Source: Candidatus Woesearchaeota archaeon
GTDB taxonomy: Archaea > Nanobdellota > Nanobdellia > SCGC-AAA011-G17 > GW2011-AR17
Assembly: GCA_018302165.1 (NCBI GenBank)
Contig: JAGWAA010000006.1
Coordinates: 1 to 16,943 of the forward strand
Length of the DNA: 16,943 bases
Direction: 5' to 3'
Shown here: positions 6,154 to 13,850 of the stretch, one piece after another
Layout: every line of letters begins with the position of its first letter
How positions within the stretch are numbered: the first letter of the stretch is position 1
Position numbers and translations under genes: made by a program
Notes under the pieces: model-generated
Databases searched by the model: none
What the model was told of the DNA's origin: nothing
The model's input: only the letters and a program-made list of their open reading frames with translations

Positions 6154-7768
6154 GTTTAGAAACATAAGGACCATCTTGTTTGTAACCTAGTTTTTTGTAA
6201 TAGTCTCTTACACCTATCCCAGAGATAACCAAAAGTTTTTTCTTAGAATTTTGTTTACAAATTTCTTCTGCTTTTTTTAATAATAATTTTCCAAAACCTT
6301 TATGTTGAACTTTACCAATTTTTTCCAGTCCTGTTGAGGTACCATAAACATGAAGTTCACGAATAATTGCCGAATCATTTTTTATTTCTTTTCTAAGACT
6401 TTTTGATGGAAATCTTAATCTACAAAATCCTATAATTTCATTTTTTTGTTTTAGAGAGATAAAAAATTCTTTTCCTTCTGATGCTTTATATTCAATAATA
6501 TCTATTTTTGGATTTTTAATTATTGATTTAATTTCATTACATCTAATACAATTACAATGCATATTATGTGAATTCATATAGTTTTGAAGTAATTGCCTAA
6601 GATTTGTTTTATCAACTCCACCCAAAGAATGTTTTGTGGGGATGTCTCTTTGAATTCTCATTATCCTTACATACTCTGGAACTTTTGTTTTGAACTCGGC
6701 TAATATTTTAATTGTTTCAGTAGTTTCTAATGGTTTATATTTTCCTTTTTTATACATTTCAGCTAATTCTGTTCCTGGCATTATAATACAGGGATAGATT
6801 TTTAACATATCTGGGCGAAAATCTGGATTTGAAAATAAGGACATTAGATTATTTTTGTCTTCAGGAAGACCTAACATTACATGTGCATTGATTTTGAAAC
6901 CTAAGTCTTTTAGAATTCTGAAAGATTTTATTGTTTCTTCTACTGTATGACCTCTTTTTATTATTGATAAAACTTTGTTGTCAGTAGTTTGTACTCCAAG
7001 TTCTACTCTTGTGCAACCTTGATCTAACATAATGTTTGCGTGTTTTAATTGTGCATAATCTGGTCTGGTTTCAATTGTTAATCCCACACATCTTATTTTT
7101 GATTTTTCATTTCTTTTGATTTCTTTCTCTAATGTTGATTTGCCTTTTAATTTTAAAATTTTTTCTTGAATTCTTTTTGTTCTTTCAGGGGTTAAATTTG
7201 ATGGTAGTTCGAAAAGTTTTTTGAATTCTGTTAATGTAAAATTGAAATCATTTAATGCTTTTAATGAATATGTAATAAATTCATTTTGATATTTTTTGGG
7301 ATATGATGGAAATGTGCCACCTTGGATTATTAATTCAACTTTGTCAAAGGATTGATTGAGTAAAAAATATTGTTCTAAACGATTAAAAACAGTTAGATAT
7401 GGATCATAAAAATTTCTTGCACTTCGCATTGTTGAAGGTTCAGTACCAGTATAACTTTGTGGGACATCACCAAAAATGGAATTTGGTCCTCCTGGACACA
7501 TAATACATTTACCATGTGGACAAGGGAATGGTTTTGTCATTATTGCTATTGGTGTTACACCTGAGATTGTTCTTGAAGGTTTTGTAATTAGAAATTTTAA
7601 TTCTTTGAATTGTTTTTCATTTGCATGCATTAATATTTCAATCATTGAAGGGAAAATTTTTGGGTTGTGTTTACGACAAAGTTCTCTTCTTAATTTTAGT
7701 ACTAAATCAATAGATTTAATTTTTCTTTTTTTGATCTCTTTGAATAATTCTTCATAAAATTGTTGCAT
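6143..7768 (-). CDS. elp3: tRNA uridine(34) acetyltransferase Elp3
   Basis: A 541-residue two-domain enzyme of normal length. The radical SAM domain carries the cluster-binding CPHGKCIMC (Cys83, Cys88, Cys91; C-x4-C-x2-C as in Elp3), followed by CPGGPNS. ETRPDY at 233-238, ELGVQTT at 256-262 and HVMLGLP at 296-302 are core strands. Three cysteines (405, 407, 410) after His404 probably hold the structural zinc. The C-terminal GNAT domain has QHKGFG at 488-493 for acetyl-CoA and a late YYKKLGY. Elp3 uses S-adenosylmethionine and acetyl-CoA to start cm5U formation at wobble uridine 34 of tRNA; archaea use Elp3 alone without other Elongator subunits. It shares a short divergent promoter region with the RDD gene. 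Confidence 0.95.
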   Translation of the reverse strand: MQQFYEELFKEIKKRKIKSIDLVLKLRRELCRKHNPKIFPSMIEILMHANEKQFKELKFLITKPSRTISGVTPIAIMTKPFPCPHGKCIMCPGGPNSIFGDVPQSYTGTEPSTMRSARNFYDPYLTVFNRLEQYFLLNQSFDKVELIIQGGTFPSYPKKYQNEFITYSLKALNDFNFTLTEFKKLFELPSNLTPERTKRIQEKILKLKGKSTLEKEIKRNEKSKIRCVGLTIETRPDYAQLKHANIMLDQGCTRVELGVQTTDNKVLSIIKRGHTVEETIKSFRILKDLGFKINAHVMLGLPEDKNNLMSLFSNPDFRPDMLKIYPCIIMPGTELAEMYKKGKYKPLETTETIKILAEFKTKVPEYVRIMRIQRDIPTKHSLGGVDKTNLRQLLQNYMNSHNMHCNCIRCNEIKSIIKNPKIDIIEYKASEGKEFFISLKQKNEIIGFCRLRFPSKSLRKEIKNDSAIIRELHVYGTSTGLEKIGKVQHKGFGKLLLKKAEEICKQNSKKKLLVISGIGVRDYYKKLGYKQDGPYVSKLIF

Positions 7769-7792
7769 TTAGGTATATTTTGAGGAAAAGTT

Positions 7793-7800
7793 TATATATA
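7793..7800. promoter_or_regulatory. Palindromic TATATATA shared by divergent elp3 and RDD genes
   Basis: A single self-complementary TATATATA sits between the two start codons, about 24 bases before the plus-strand ATG at 7821 and about 29 bases before the minus-strand ATG at 7768. It fits a TATA box on both strands, and neither gene has a clear ribosome binding site. Confidence 0.5.
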
Positions 7801-7820
7801 TTCTTTTTTATTTGTAGTCT

Positions 7821-8261
7821 ATGAGAAAAGTGGTGGTTATTGTTCCGTTATGGAAAAGGATTCTAGCTTATATCATTGATAGCCTTCTAATAAGTATGAT
7901 AATCGTTAGTCCTTTAATGGTTAAAGAAACTGGAGAAAGTTTTGCTGATTTCTTGAATTTGATTATGAGCTCTAATTTTTGGTTTGCAACAATTATTGTT
8001 GGAATTATGACTTTAGTTTATTGGACTTTTTTAGAATGGAAATTTGGTCAAAGTGTTGGAAAGATTTTTTTTAAAATAAAATCTGTTGGTATTAATGATA
8101 AGGAGATTACAATTTCTCAGGCGTTCATTAGAAATTTGAGTAAGTTGTCCTCTGTGATTTTATTTTTGGATGTGTTATATATGCTTATTAGTAAAGGGAA
8201 TCAAAGATTTTTTGAAAAAATTAGTAATACCAAAGTTGTTGGAGTGATTGAAGATGAATAA
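7821..8261 (+). CDS. RDD family integral membrane protein
   Basis: A 146-residue membrane protein with three predicted helices (about 14-32, 52-70 and 108-122). It shows the RDD-family pattern: WKRILAYIIDSLL at 11-23 with the conserved Arg13 and Asp20 in helix 1, and WKFGQSVGKIFFKIKSV at 73-89 between helices 2 and 3, with GQSxGK the most typical part. RDD proteins are poorly understood; some have been linked to ion transport or stress. The sppA start codon lies inside its 3' end (8-base overlap), so the two are probably translated together and act in the same membrane. Confidence 0.85.
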   Translation: MRKVVVIVPLWKRILAYIIDSLLISMIIVSPLMVKETGESFADFLNLIMSSNFWFATIIVGIMTLVYWTFLEWKFGQSVGKIFFKIKSVGINDKEITISQAFIRNLSKLSSVILFLDVLYMLISKGNQRFFEKISNTKVVGVIEDE

Positions 8262-9147
8262 ATATTTGAAAATTTTAGTGTTTGTATTAGTTTTATGGGC
8301 TTTAGCTTATTCAATATCATTTTTGATATTTGATGAAACTCCTACTCTTGATAAGAAAGTTGCAATTATTCCAATTAATGGTATGATTACTTTTGATGGG
8401 GGGTCTAGTTTTTTTATTGAAGGAATTTCTGGGGAGAAGATTGCTGAAAATATTGAGATTGCAAATAATGATAATTCTGTAAAAGCGATTGTATTAGAAA
8501 TTAATTCTCCAGGTGGGACTGTTATGGGGACTAAAGTTGTTGTTGATGCAATCAAAGAAGTTGATAAACCAATTGTTTCTGTTATTACTGAATCTGGAAC
8601 TTCTGGTGCTTATTGGATTGCTTCACAAACTGATGCAATTTTTGCTGATGAATTATCTTACGTTGGTAGTATTGGTGTTATTGGTTCATATTTAGAGTTT
8701 GATGGTTTGTTGGATGATTATAATGTTACTTATAGGAGATTAGTTACTGGTGATTACAAAGATATTGGTTCGCCTTACAGAGAAATGACTTCTGCTGAAG
8801 AAGCTTTGATGATGGATAGATTGGATAAAGTGCATGAGTATTTTGTTGAAGAGGTTGCTGAAGGAAGAAGTATGTCTGTTGATGAGATTGAAGAATTGTC
8901 GAATGGAATTTTTTATTTAGGGATGGATTGTGTGGATAATGGGTTAATTGATTATATTGGTGATAAAAAAGATGCTATTGCTTATGCGCAGAATTTAACT
9001 GGAAATTCTTTAAGTGAAGTTGATTATGAAGAAAAAGAAAGTTGGTTTTCTAATTTAGAAAAGTTTTCAATGATGAGTTCTTATTTTGTTGGGCAAGGGA
9101 TTGGAAGCGTTTTAGTTCAGGGTGATAAGTTAGAGATTAATGTTTAG
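8254..9147 (+). CDS. sppA: Signal peptide peptidase SppA-like, S49 serine peptidase
   Basis: A 297-residue protein with an N-terminal membrane helix (about residues 5-26) and a single S49 domain, the short 36K form. LEINSPGGTVMGT at 81-93 is the family's oxyanion strand. Ser117 in ESGTSGAYW is the nucleophile, and Lys169 in GDYKDIGSPYR the general base, so both catalytic residues are present. It likely degrades leftover signal peptides or damaged membrane proteins, facing outside the cell. The ATG at 8254 is chosen over the TTG at 8248 because GGAG at 8241-8244 sits at good spacing from it. It overlaps the RDD gene. Confidence 0.93.
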   Translation: MNKYLKILVFVLVLWALAYSISFLIFDETPTLDKKVAIIPINGMITFDGGSSFFIEGISGEKIAENIEIANNDNSVKAIVLEINSPGGTVMGTKVVVDAIKEVDKPIVSVITESGTSGAYWIASQTDAIFADELSYVGSIGVIGSYLEFDGLLDDYNVTYRRLVTGDYKDIGSPYREMTSAEEALMMDRLDKVHEYFVEEVAEGRSMSVDEIEELSNGIFYLGMDCVDNGLIDYIGDKKDAIAYAQNLTGNSLSEVDYEEKESWFSNLEKFSMMSSYFVGQGIGSVLVQGDKLEINV

Positions 9148-9183
9148 AAATGTTTATTAATCTTGGATAAATTTTGTTTTTTT

Positions 9184-9516
9184 ATGATATTTAAATATCA
9201 AGATGAAAAAGAAAGATATGATTCTAGTCTTAAAATAATGAGAGATTGGTTGACTGATGATATAGCTAAAGATATGTTATCAGAATATAGAATTGGTGTT
9301 GTTTGTAGTTCAGCAATGGTTCATTATCAACATGGGGATGTTGTTTTGTTTCGGGAATTTTCTAAAAATGGAAGAACATCTATTATTATTGAAAAGCCTA
9401 TGAATCCAGAACAAATTGCTATTCAAAAAGCTAATGGTTCATTATTAAGAACTTTGAATGTAACTATTAATGTTCCTAGACCTTTGATTTCTGATATTAC
9501 TGATTTGTTTAGATAG
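9184..9516 (+). CDS. Small conserved-looking protein of unknown function
   Basis: About 110 residues, starting MIFKYQDEKERYD. I do not recognise a family. It is soluble-looking, has no signal peptide, and mixes predicted strands (IGVVCSSAMVH, GDVVLFREF, TSIIIEKP) with an N-terminal helix; the end is rich in Pro and hydrophobic residues. The frame stays open from a TTG at 9163, but the ATG at 9184 is preferred: ttattaatc about 30 bases upstream can serve as a TATA box, giving a leaderless message like its neighbours. It lies between sppA and the AlkD-like gene on the same strand, without overlap to either. Confidence 0.6.
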   Translation: MIFKYQDEKERYDSSLKIMRDWLTDDIAKDMLSEYRIGVVCSSAMVHYQHGDVVLFREFSKNGRTSIIIEKPMNPEQIAIQKANGSLLRTLNVTINVPRPLISDITDLFR

Positions 9517-9547
9517 CTTTTTTAATTTTGAATTTTTTATTGGGCTT

Positions 9548-10237
9548 ATGTTTAAATATTTAATTAATGATTTAGAAAAATTAAGAAATTCTGAGAAGGC
9601 AATTAATTATCAAAGATTTTTTAAGACGGGAAAAGGGGAATATGGAGAAGGAGATATTTTTTATGGAATTGTTGTTCCAGAATTAAGAAAAATTTCTAAG
9701 AAGTATAAATCTTTAGAATTGAATGATGTTGAAAAATTATTGAAAAATGAGGTTCATGAATTTCGAATGATTGGATTGTTTATTTTAAGTTTAAGATTCA
9801 AAAGTAATGAAAAAGAAATTTATGATTGTTATATGAATAATTTGGTAAGAATTAATAATTGGGATTTAGTTGATGTTTCTGCACCAAATATTCCAGGAGT
9901 GTATTTATTAGATAAAGATAAGAAAATACTTTATTCTTTGGCTAAATCAAAAAATTTATGGGAAAGAAGGATTGCAATGCTTTCATGTTTTGCATTCATT
10001 AGGATAAATCAATATGAGGATGCTTTGAAAATTTCTAAGATTTTGTTGAAAGATGAACATGATTTGATGCATAAGGCTGTTGGATGGATGTTAAGAGAAG
10101 TTGGAAAAAGAAATTTAAATGTAGAAGAAGATTTTTTGAAAAAACATTATAAAAATATGCCTAGAACTATGCTTAGATATGCAATTGAGAAGTTTGATGA
10201 AAACAAGAGGCAAAGGTATTTAAAGGGCGAAATTTAG
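9548..10237 (+). CDS. AlkD-like DNA alkylation repair protein (HEAT-repeat glycosylase)
   Basis: A 229-residue, all-helical, HEAT-like protein matching the AlkD family over its length. FFKTGKGEYGEGDIFYGI at 24-41 and VPELRK at 43-48 are the N-terminal signature, NNWDLVDVSA at 103-112 the central one, WERRIA at 138-143 and KAVGWMLREVGKR at 176-188 later ones, and MPRTMLRYAIEKF near the end. Trp105, Asp109, Arg141 and Trp180 keep the spacing of the DNA-binding and catalytic Trp109, Asp113, Arg148 and Trp187 of Bacillus cereus AlkD. The enzyme removes cationic alkylated bases such as 3-methyladenine and 7-methylguanine without flipping them. Activity is likely, since all four residues are present. 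Confidence 0.9.
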   Translation: MFKYLINDLEKLRNSEKAINYQRFFKTGKGEYGEGDIFYGIVVPELRKISKKYKSLELNDVEKLLKNEVHEFRMIGLFILSLRFKSNEKEIYDCYMNNLVRINNWDLVDVSAPNIPGVYLLDKDKKILYSLAKSKNLWERRIAMLSCFAFIRINQYEDALKISKILLKDEHDLMHKAVGWMLREVGKRNLNVEEDFLKKHYKNMPRTMLRYAIEKFDENKRQRYLKGEI

Positions 10238-10250
10238 CGAATTGGGAAGA

Positions 10251-10260
10251 CTTATAAATA
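10251..10260 (+). promoter_or_regulatory. TATA box of the rpl21e operon
   Basis: CTTATAAATA is 46 bases before the rpl21e ATG. Transcription would start near 10281, leaving a short leader with GGAG at 10283-10286, so this operon probably has a Shine-Dalgarno-containing leader rather than a leaderless start. Confidence 0.6.
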
Positions 10261-10296
10261 TTTGATGTTTCACACGAGAACAGGAGTTAGAGAGAA

Positions 10297-10590
10297 ATGG
10301 CACAAAGAACTGGTGGATTAAGAAGAAAAACTAGGCATAAATTAAGAAAGAATGTAAGAGAAAAAGGGAAAATTAGTATTAGAAGATACTTACAAAAGTT
10401 TGATATTAATGATAAAGTAGCATTAGTACTTGATCCTTCAATACATGCAGGAATATTTCATCCAAGGTTTCATGGAGATGTTGGAAAAATTATTGGAAAA
10501 CAAGGAAGTTGCTATAAAGTTCATATTATGGATGGAAAATTATGTAAACTATTCATAGTACATCCAAGCCATATGAGGAAGTTACAATGA
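10297..10590 (+). CDS. rpl21e: Large-subunit ribosomal protein L21e
   Basis: A 97-residue basic protein matching archaeal and eukaryotic L21e, which lies near the 5S rRNA region of the 50S subunit. The N-terminal GGLRRKTRHKLRK tail (6-18) is typical, followed by the SH3-like domain with HPRFHGDVGKIIGKQG at 51-66 and a YKVHIMDG strand. The length is normal. Its last four bases, ATGA, contain the start of rpo4, so the two are translationally coupled. The L21e, Rpo4, DUF655 order is a common archaeal arrangement; the rRNA methylase (ksgA/rsmA) that often follows is absent here. Confidence 0.96.
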   Translation: MAQRTGGLRRKTRHKLRKNVREKGKISIRRYLQKFDINDKVALVLDPSIHAGIFHPRFHGDVGKIIGKQGSCYKVHIMDGKLCKLFIVHPSHMRKLQ

Positions 10591-10919
10591 CAGAATTTGA
10601 ATTAATTGATGAGACACCAGTAAGTTTGGTAGAATTGAAAGAGATATTAAAGGCTGTAAAAGATACTGGTTTATCTTATAGAGCTGAAAAAACTCATGCT
10701 TATTTGGAATTGTTTGTTTCAGATTCAGTAAAAGAATCTAAAGAATTATCCGAAAAGATTATTAATTTGAATATCCCTAGATTGAAAGATAGGCATATTA
10801 TTAAAATTATAGATATTATGCCAAAAGACATAGATAGTTTGAGATTGCTGTTTTCAGCTGAAACTTTGACTATAAAAGATGATGATTTAAAGAAGATATT
10901 AGATGTTATACCACAATAA
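10587..10919 (+). CDS. rpo4: DNA-directed RNA polymerase subunit Rpo4 (RpoF, Rpb4-like)
   Basis: A 110-residue helical protein with the Rpb4/RpoF pattern: N-terminal ETPVSLVELKEIL at 8-20, a middle helix with SYRAEKTHAYLELF, and a HRDC-like C-terminal half ending DIMPKDIDSLRLLFS (about 77-91), a region well conserved in archaeal RpoF. With Rpo7 it forms the polymerase stalk, binding nascent RNA and aiding open-complex formation. Rpo7 is not in this window. The gene overlaps rpl21e by four bases and is followed eight bases later by the DUF655 gene. Confidence 0.9.
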   Translation: MTEFELIDETPVSLVELKEILKAVKDTGLSYRAEKTHAYLELFVSDSVKESKELSEKIINLNIPRLKDRHIIKIIDIMPKDIDSLRLLFSAETLTIKDDDLKKILDVIPQ

Positions 10920-10927
10920 TAAAGAAA

Positions 10928-11485
10928 ATGGAACTCAACGAGAAGGAAGAATTTGTAATAGTTTTAGACTTTTTACCAAATGGGTATCCATTCGACAATA
11001 GACCTAGTTTTAGAAAAACACCAATTGCGCAAGTAATGAGCAAAAAATATTTCACTTTACTTGAAATCATTCCAAAGAAAGATGTAACTATACAAGCAAT
11101 GGAAGAATTGTATATTGGTGAAGGAAAAAGAGACAAAGTTCATCATGTTGCTGGAAGAATTGGAATGGATAGATTAACACAAACAGCTAAAAGTGAATTA
11201 GAGGTTGTTATAGAAAAACTTGTAAAAGAGAATCCTCAAAGATTTTTAAATTTCTTTAATAAATGTGGTCCTATTAGTACTCGAATGCATCAAATTGAAT
11301 TGCTTCCAGGAATTGGAAAAAAACATATGTGGGGAATATTAGAAGCAAGAGATGAAAAACCTTTTGAAAGTTTTGAAGAATTAAAAGAAAGAATTAGTGC
11401 TATTCCTGATCCTATAAGGATTGTTATTAGAAGAATTCTAATGGAATTGAATAACGAGGATAAATATAAGATTTTTGTGAGGTAG
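10928..11485 (+). CDS. DUF655 family protein (OB-like and helix-hairpin-helix)
   Basis: A 185-residue protein of the archaeal DUF655 family. An N-terminal beta-rich, OB/S1-like part (EEFVIVLDFLPNGYP at 7-21, YFTLLEIIPKK at 41-51, YIGEGKRDKVHHVAGRI at 62-78) is followed by a helical linker and a helix-hairpin-helix motif, IELLPGIGKKHMWGILEARD at 123-142. It is expected to bind nucleic acid, probably RNA. It is always found near L21e and RpoF in archaea, which suggests a role in ribosome assembly or transcription, but no activity is established that I know of. The gene ends the first operon; a stem-loop and a new TATA-like stretch follow before rps13. Confidence 0.88.
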   Translation: MELNEKEEFVIVLDFLPNGYPFDNRPSFRKTPIAQVMSKKYFTLLEIIPKKDVTIQAMEELYIGEGKRDKVHHVAGRIGMDRLTQTAKSELEVVIEKLVKENPQRFLNFFNKCGPISTRMHQIELLPGIGKKHMWGILEARDEKPFESFEELKERISAIPDPIRIVIRRILMELNNEDKYKIFVR

Positions 11486-11522
11486 AGAAAGCTTTTTAAA
11501 GACTAGATTTTTTAGCTTCTCT
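11484..11522 (+). promoter_or_regulatory. Inverted repeat between the DUF655 gene and rps13
   Basis: AGAGAAAGCT (11484-11493) and AGCTTCTCT (11514-11522) pair over nine bases with one bulged A, around an AT-rich loop that includes ttttaaaga, a possible TATA box. It lies just before the rps13 ATG at 11530. It may be a terminator of the upstream operon, an operator, or a leader hairpin for ribosomal-protein autoregulation. Confidence 0.4.
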
Positions 11523-11529
11523 TTAAACG

Positions 11530-12033
11530 ATGGAAAAAGAAAATAAGAATGAAAGGGTCGGAGTTAAGCAATTAATTAGGATTTTAAACACTGACATACC
11601 AGGAAACTTTAAATTGGGTTATGGTTTAACAAAAATAAAAGGTGTTGGTACTAATCTTTCTCATGCTTTTTGTATAAGAAATAATTTTGATGAAAGTAAA
11701 TTATTGAGTGATTTATCCGAAGTTGAAGTTAAAGATATTGAAGGGAAATTAAAAGCTGGTGCTAATATTGATGAATGGATGTTAAATAGACAAAGAGATT
11801 ATGATTCTGGTGAAGATATTCATATATTTACTACTGATTTAAAATTCAGAACTGAATTTGATATTAAACGATTGCAAAAAGTCAAAGCCTATAGAGGTAT
11901 GAGACATGCAGCTGGCCAACCTGTAAGGGGGCAACGTACCAAAGCTCACTTTAGAAAAAATAGTGGAAAGTCTTCGGGCGTTTCGAAACTGAAAGCAAAG
12001 ACCGGAGGAAAAGCTACTGTTAATAAGAAGTAG
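11530..12033 (+). CDS. rps13: Small-subunit ribosomal protein S13 (uS13)
   Basis: A 167-residue protein. The N-terminal IRILNTDIPGNFKLGYGLTK and KGVGTNLSHAF carry the S13 signature, including the GVG turn of the helix-two-turn-helix domain, and the C-terminal RGMRHAAGQPVRGQRTKAH is the conserved basic tail that contacts 16S rRNA and tRNA in the 30S head. The length fits the archaeal form, with a Lys/Gly/Ser-rich extension. It begins the rps13-rps4-rps11-rpoD cluster conserved in archaea, 16 bases before rps4. Confidence 0.97.
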   Translation: MEKENKNERVGVKQLIRILNTDIPGNFKLGYGLTKIKGVGTNLSHAFCIRNNFDESKLLSDLSEVEVKDIEGKLKAGANIDEWMLNRQRDYDSGEDIHIFTTDLKFRTEFDIKRLQKVKAYRGMRHAAGQPVRGQRTKAHFRKNSGKSSGVSKLKAKTGGKATVNKK

Positions 12034-12049
12034 TTAGGTCTGAATAACA

Positions 12050-12646
12050 ATGGGAGATCCGAAGAAAGCTAAGAAAAAATATAGTAGGCCACAACATCCT
12101 TGGAGAAGGGCACAATTAGGTGAAGAAAAAATTCTTGTTGAAGAGTATGGTTTGAAAAATAAAAAGGATTTATGGAAAATTGCTTCTAAGTTAAGTCATT
12201 TTAAACAACAAGCTAAAAAATTGATTGCAAAGAGTGGTGCACAAGCAGAAATTGAAGAAAAATTATTTTTGGAAAAATTACAAAAAATGAGTTTGGTTCC
12301 TGCAGGTGCAACTGTTGATGATGTCTTGAGTCTTTCTGTAAAAGATTTACTTGAAAGAAGATTACAAACTATGGTTTTTAGAAGAGGATTAGCGAATACT
12401 ATTTTTCAAGCAAGGCAGTTTATTGTTCATGGGCATATTATGGTTAGTGGACAGAAATTTAATGTTCCATCATTTTTGGTCCCAGGTAATGTTGAAGAAA
12501 TGATTACTTATAGTGGAAATTCAGCTTTAGCAGATCCAGAGCATCCTGAAAGAAATAAAAACAAAATAAAAGATGAAGCTTTGAAAGAAGCGAAAATAGT
12601 TAAAAAGGAAGAATCTGAAGAAGCAGTAGTAGAGGAAGAAAAATGA
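12050..12646 (+). CDS. rps4: Small-subunit ribosomal protein S4 (uS4)
   Basis: A 198-residue protein of archaeal S4 type (S9 in eukaryotes). The N-terminal PKKAKKKYSRPQHPWRR leads into the helical domain with EYGLKNKKDLWK; the S4 RNA-binding domain follows with ERRLQTMVFRRGLANT, ARQFIVHGHIMVSG and KFNVPSFLV. It is a primary 16S rRNA binder in 30S assembly. The last 15 residues are a glutamate-rich tail (EESEEAVVEEEK) that is often seen in DPANN S4 but is dispensable in shape. It overlaps rps11 by four bases (ATGA). Confidence 0.97.
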   Translation: MGDPKKAKKKYSRPQHPWRRAQLGEEKILVEEYGLKNKKDLWKIASKLSHFKQQAKKLIAKSGAQAEIEEKLFLEKLQKMSLVPAGATVDDVLSLSVKDLLERRLQTMVFRRGLANTIFQARQFIVHGHIMVSGQKFNVPSFLVPGNVEEMITYSGNSALADPEHPERNKNKIKDEALKEAKIVKKEESEEAVVEEEK

Positions 12647-13059
12647 ATCCAAGACCACAACAAAGTATGGAAAGATTGAAATGGGGAATTGCTCATATTT
12701 ATTCATCTTATAATAATACTATAATTCATATCACAGATTTAACTGGTGCTGAAACTTTGTCTAAGGCATCTGGTGGGATGGTTGTTAAGGCACACAGAAT
12801 GGAGTCATCTCCAACTGCTGCAATGTCTGCTGCAAAAATTGCTGCTGAGGGTGCAAGAGATAAAGGAATTAATGCTTTACATATTAGAGTAAGAGCACCT
12901 GGTGGACATAATGGACCAAGTAATACTGGACCAGGAAGTCAAGCTGCAATTAGATCATTATCAAGAATGGGTTTTAGAATTGGAAACATTGATGATGTAA
13001 CCACAGTTCCTCACGATAGATGTAGAAAGAAAGGTGGTAAGAGAGGAAGAAGAGTTTAA
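12643..13059 (+). CDS. rps11: Small-subunit ribosomal protein S11 (uS11)
   Basis: A 138-residue protein with the full S11 pattern: WGIAHIYSSYNNTIIHITDL at 14-33, SGGMVVKAHRMESSPTAAM, the helix AAKIAAEGARDKGI, RVRAPGGHNGPSNTGPGSQ and the C-terminal TTVPHDRCRKKGGKRGRR. It binds 16S rRNA on the platform next to the E-site and the anti-Shine-Dalgarno region. The start is inside the rps4 stop (ATGA) and rpoD begins one base after its stop, so the three are coupled. Confidence 0.98.
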   Translation: MNPRPQQSMERLKWGIAHIYSSYNNTIIHITDLTGAETLSKASGGMVVKAHRMESSPTAAMSAAKIAAEGARDKGINALHIRVRAPGGHNGPSNTGPGSQAAIRSLSRMGFRIGNIDDVTTVPHDRCRKKGGKRGRRV

Positions 13060-13060
13060 G

Positions 13061-13843
13061 ATGGAAATGAAATTATTGTCTTCGGATAAAGAAAATTTTA
13101 GGTTTTTAGTTAAAGGTATTAGTCCTGCTGAACTTAATGCGTTTAGAAGAGTAATTGTAAATCATTTATCTTCAATGGCTGTTGATACTGTTGAGATTTT
13201 AGATAATTCGTCTGCTTTGTATGATGAAACTATTGCTCAAAGAATTGGTTTAGTTGTTTTGAAAACTGATAAAGAAAGTTATTTTGTTAAAGAAAATTGT
13301 AAGTGTAAAGGTGCTGGATGTGCAAGATGTACTTTGGATTTAACTTTGGAAGCTGAAGGACCATGCATTGTTACTGCTGATATGTTTAAATCAAAAGATC
13401 CTGCTGTTGTTCCTGTTTATGGAAAAACACCAATTGTTAAATTACTTGAAAATCAAAGATTGAGAGTTATTGCTCATGCAATATTATCAACTGGAAAAGA
13501 TCATGTTAAATATAGTCCTGGATTAATGTATTATCAAGGATATCCAAGTATTAAACTTGGGAATGTTAAAAATGCAGAAGATATTGTTGAAATCTGTCCA
13601 AGAAAAGTTTTTGAGATGGAAAGTAAAAAATTAAAAATTAAAAATATTGATGCTTGTATACTTTGTAATGCTTGCGTTGATGCTTCTGCTAATGAAATTG
13701 AAGTAAAAGGAAGTAATAAAGATTTTATTGTCACTATAGAGCCTTGGGGGCAATTAACACCTCAAGAGATGGTTGAAGGTTTAGTAGAATCACTGCATGA
13801 GCAAATTGATGAATTGAGTGAAGAAATAAAAAAGCTCAAATAA
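13061..13843 (+). CDS. rpoD: DNA-directed RNA polymerase subunit Rpo3 (RpoD, Rpb3/alpha-like)
   Basis: A 260-residue assembly subunit. The dimerisation domain shows FLVKGISPAELNAFRRVI at 15-32. An insert carries C-x-C-x4-C-x2-C (Cys80, 82, 87, 90), probably a zinc site. The ferredoxin-like domain has ICPRKVFE (Cys179) and CILCNACVDAS (Cys199, 202, 205). The fourth cysteine of that run is replaced by Ser209, but three of these plus Cys179 can still hold one [4Fe-4S] cluster. RpoD pairs with Rpo11 to nucleate polymerase assembly. The ATG at 13061 is one base after rps11; the GTG at 13034 lies inside rps11 and is rejected. ATG 13067 is an alternative. Confidence 0.96.
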   Translation: MEMKLLSSDKENFRFLVKGISPAELNAFRRVIVNHLSSMAVDTVEILDNSSALYDETIAQRIGLVVLKTDKESYFVKENCKCKGAGCARCTLDLTLEAEGPCIVTADMFKSKDPAVVPVYGKTPIVKLLENQRLRVIAHAILSTGKDHVKYSPGLMYYQGYPSIKLGNVKNAEDIVEICPRKVFEMESKKLKIKNIDACILCNACVDASANEIEVKGSNKDFIVTIEPWGQLTPQEMVEGLVESLHEQIDELSEEIKKLK

Positions 13844-13850
13844 AGCTTAT

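Noticed and set aside
7476..7757. A plus-strand reading frame of 93 residues inside elp3
   Set aside because: It lies entirely opposite the strongly conserved radical-SAM region of elp3 and has no recognisable features or promoter.
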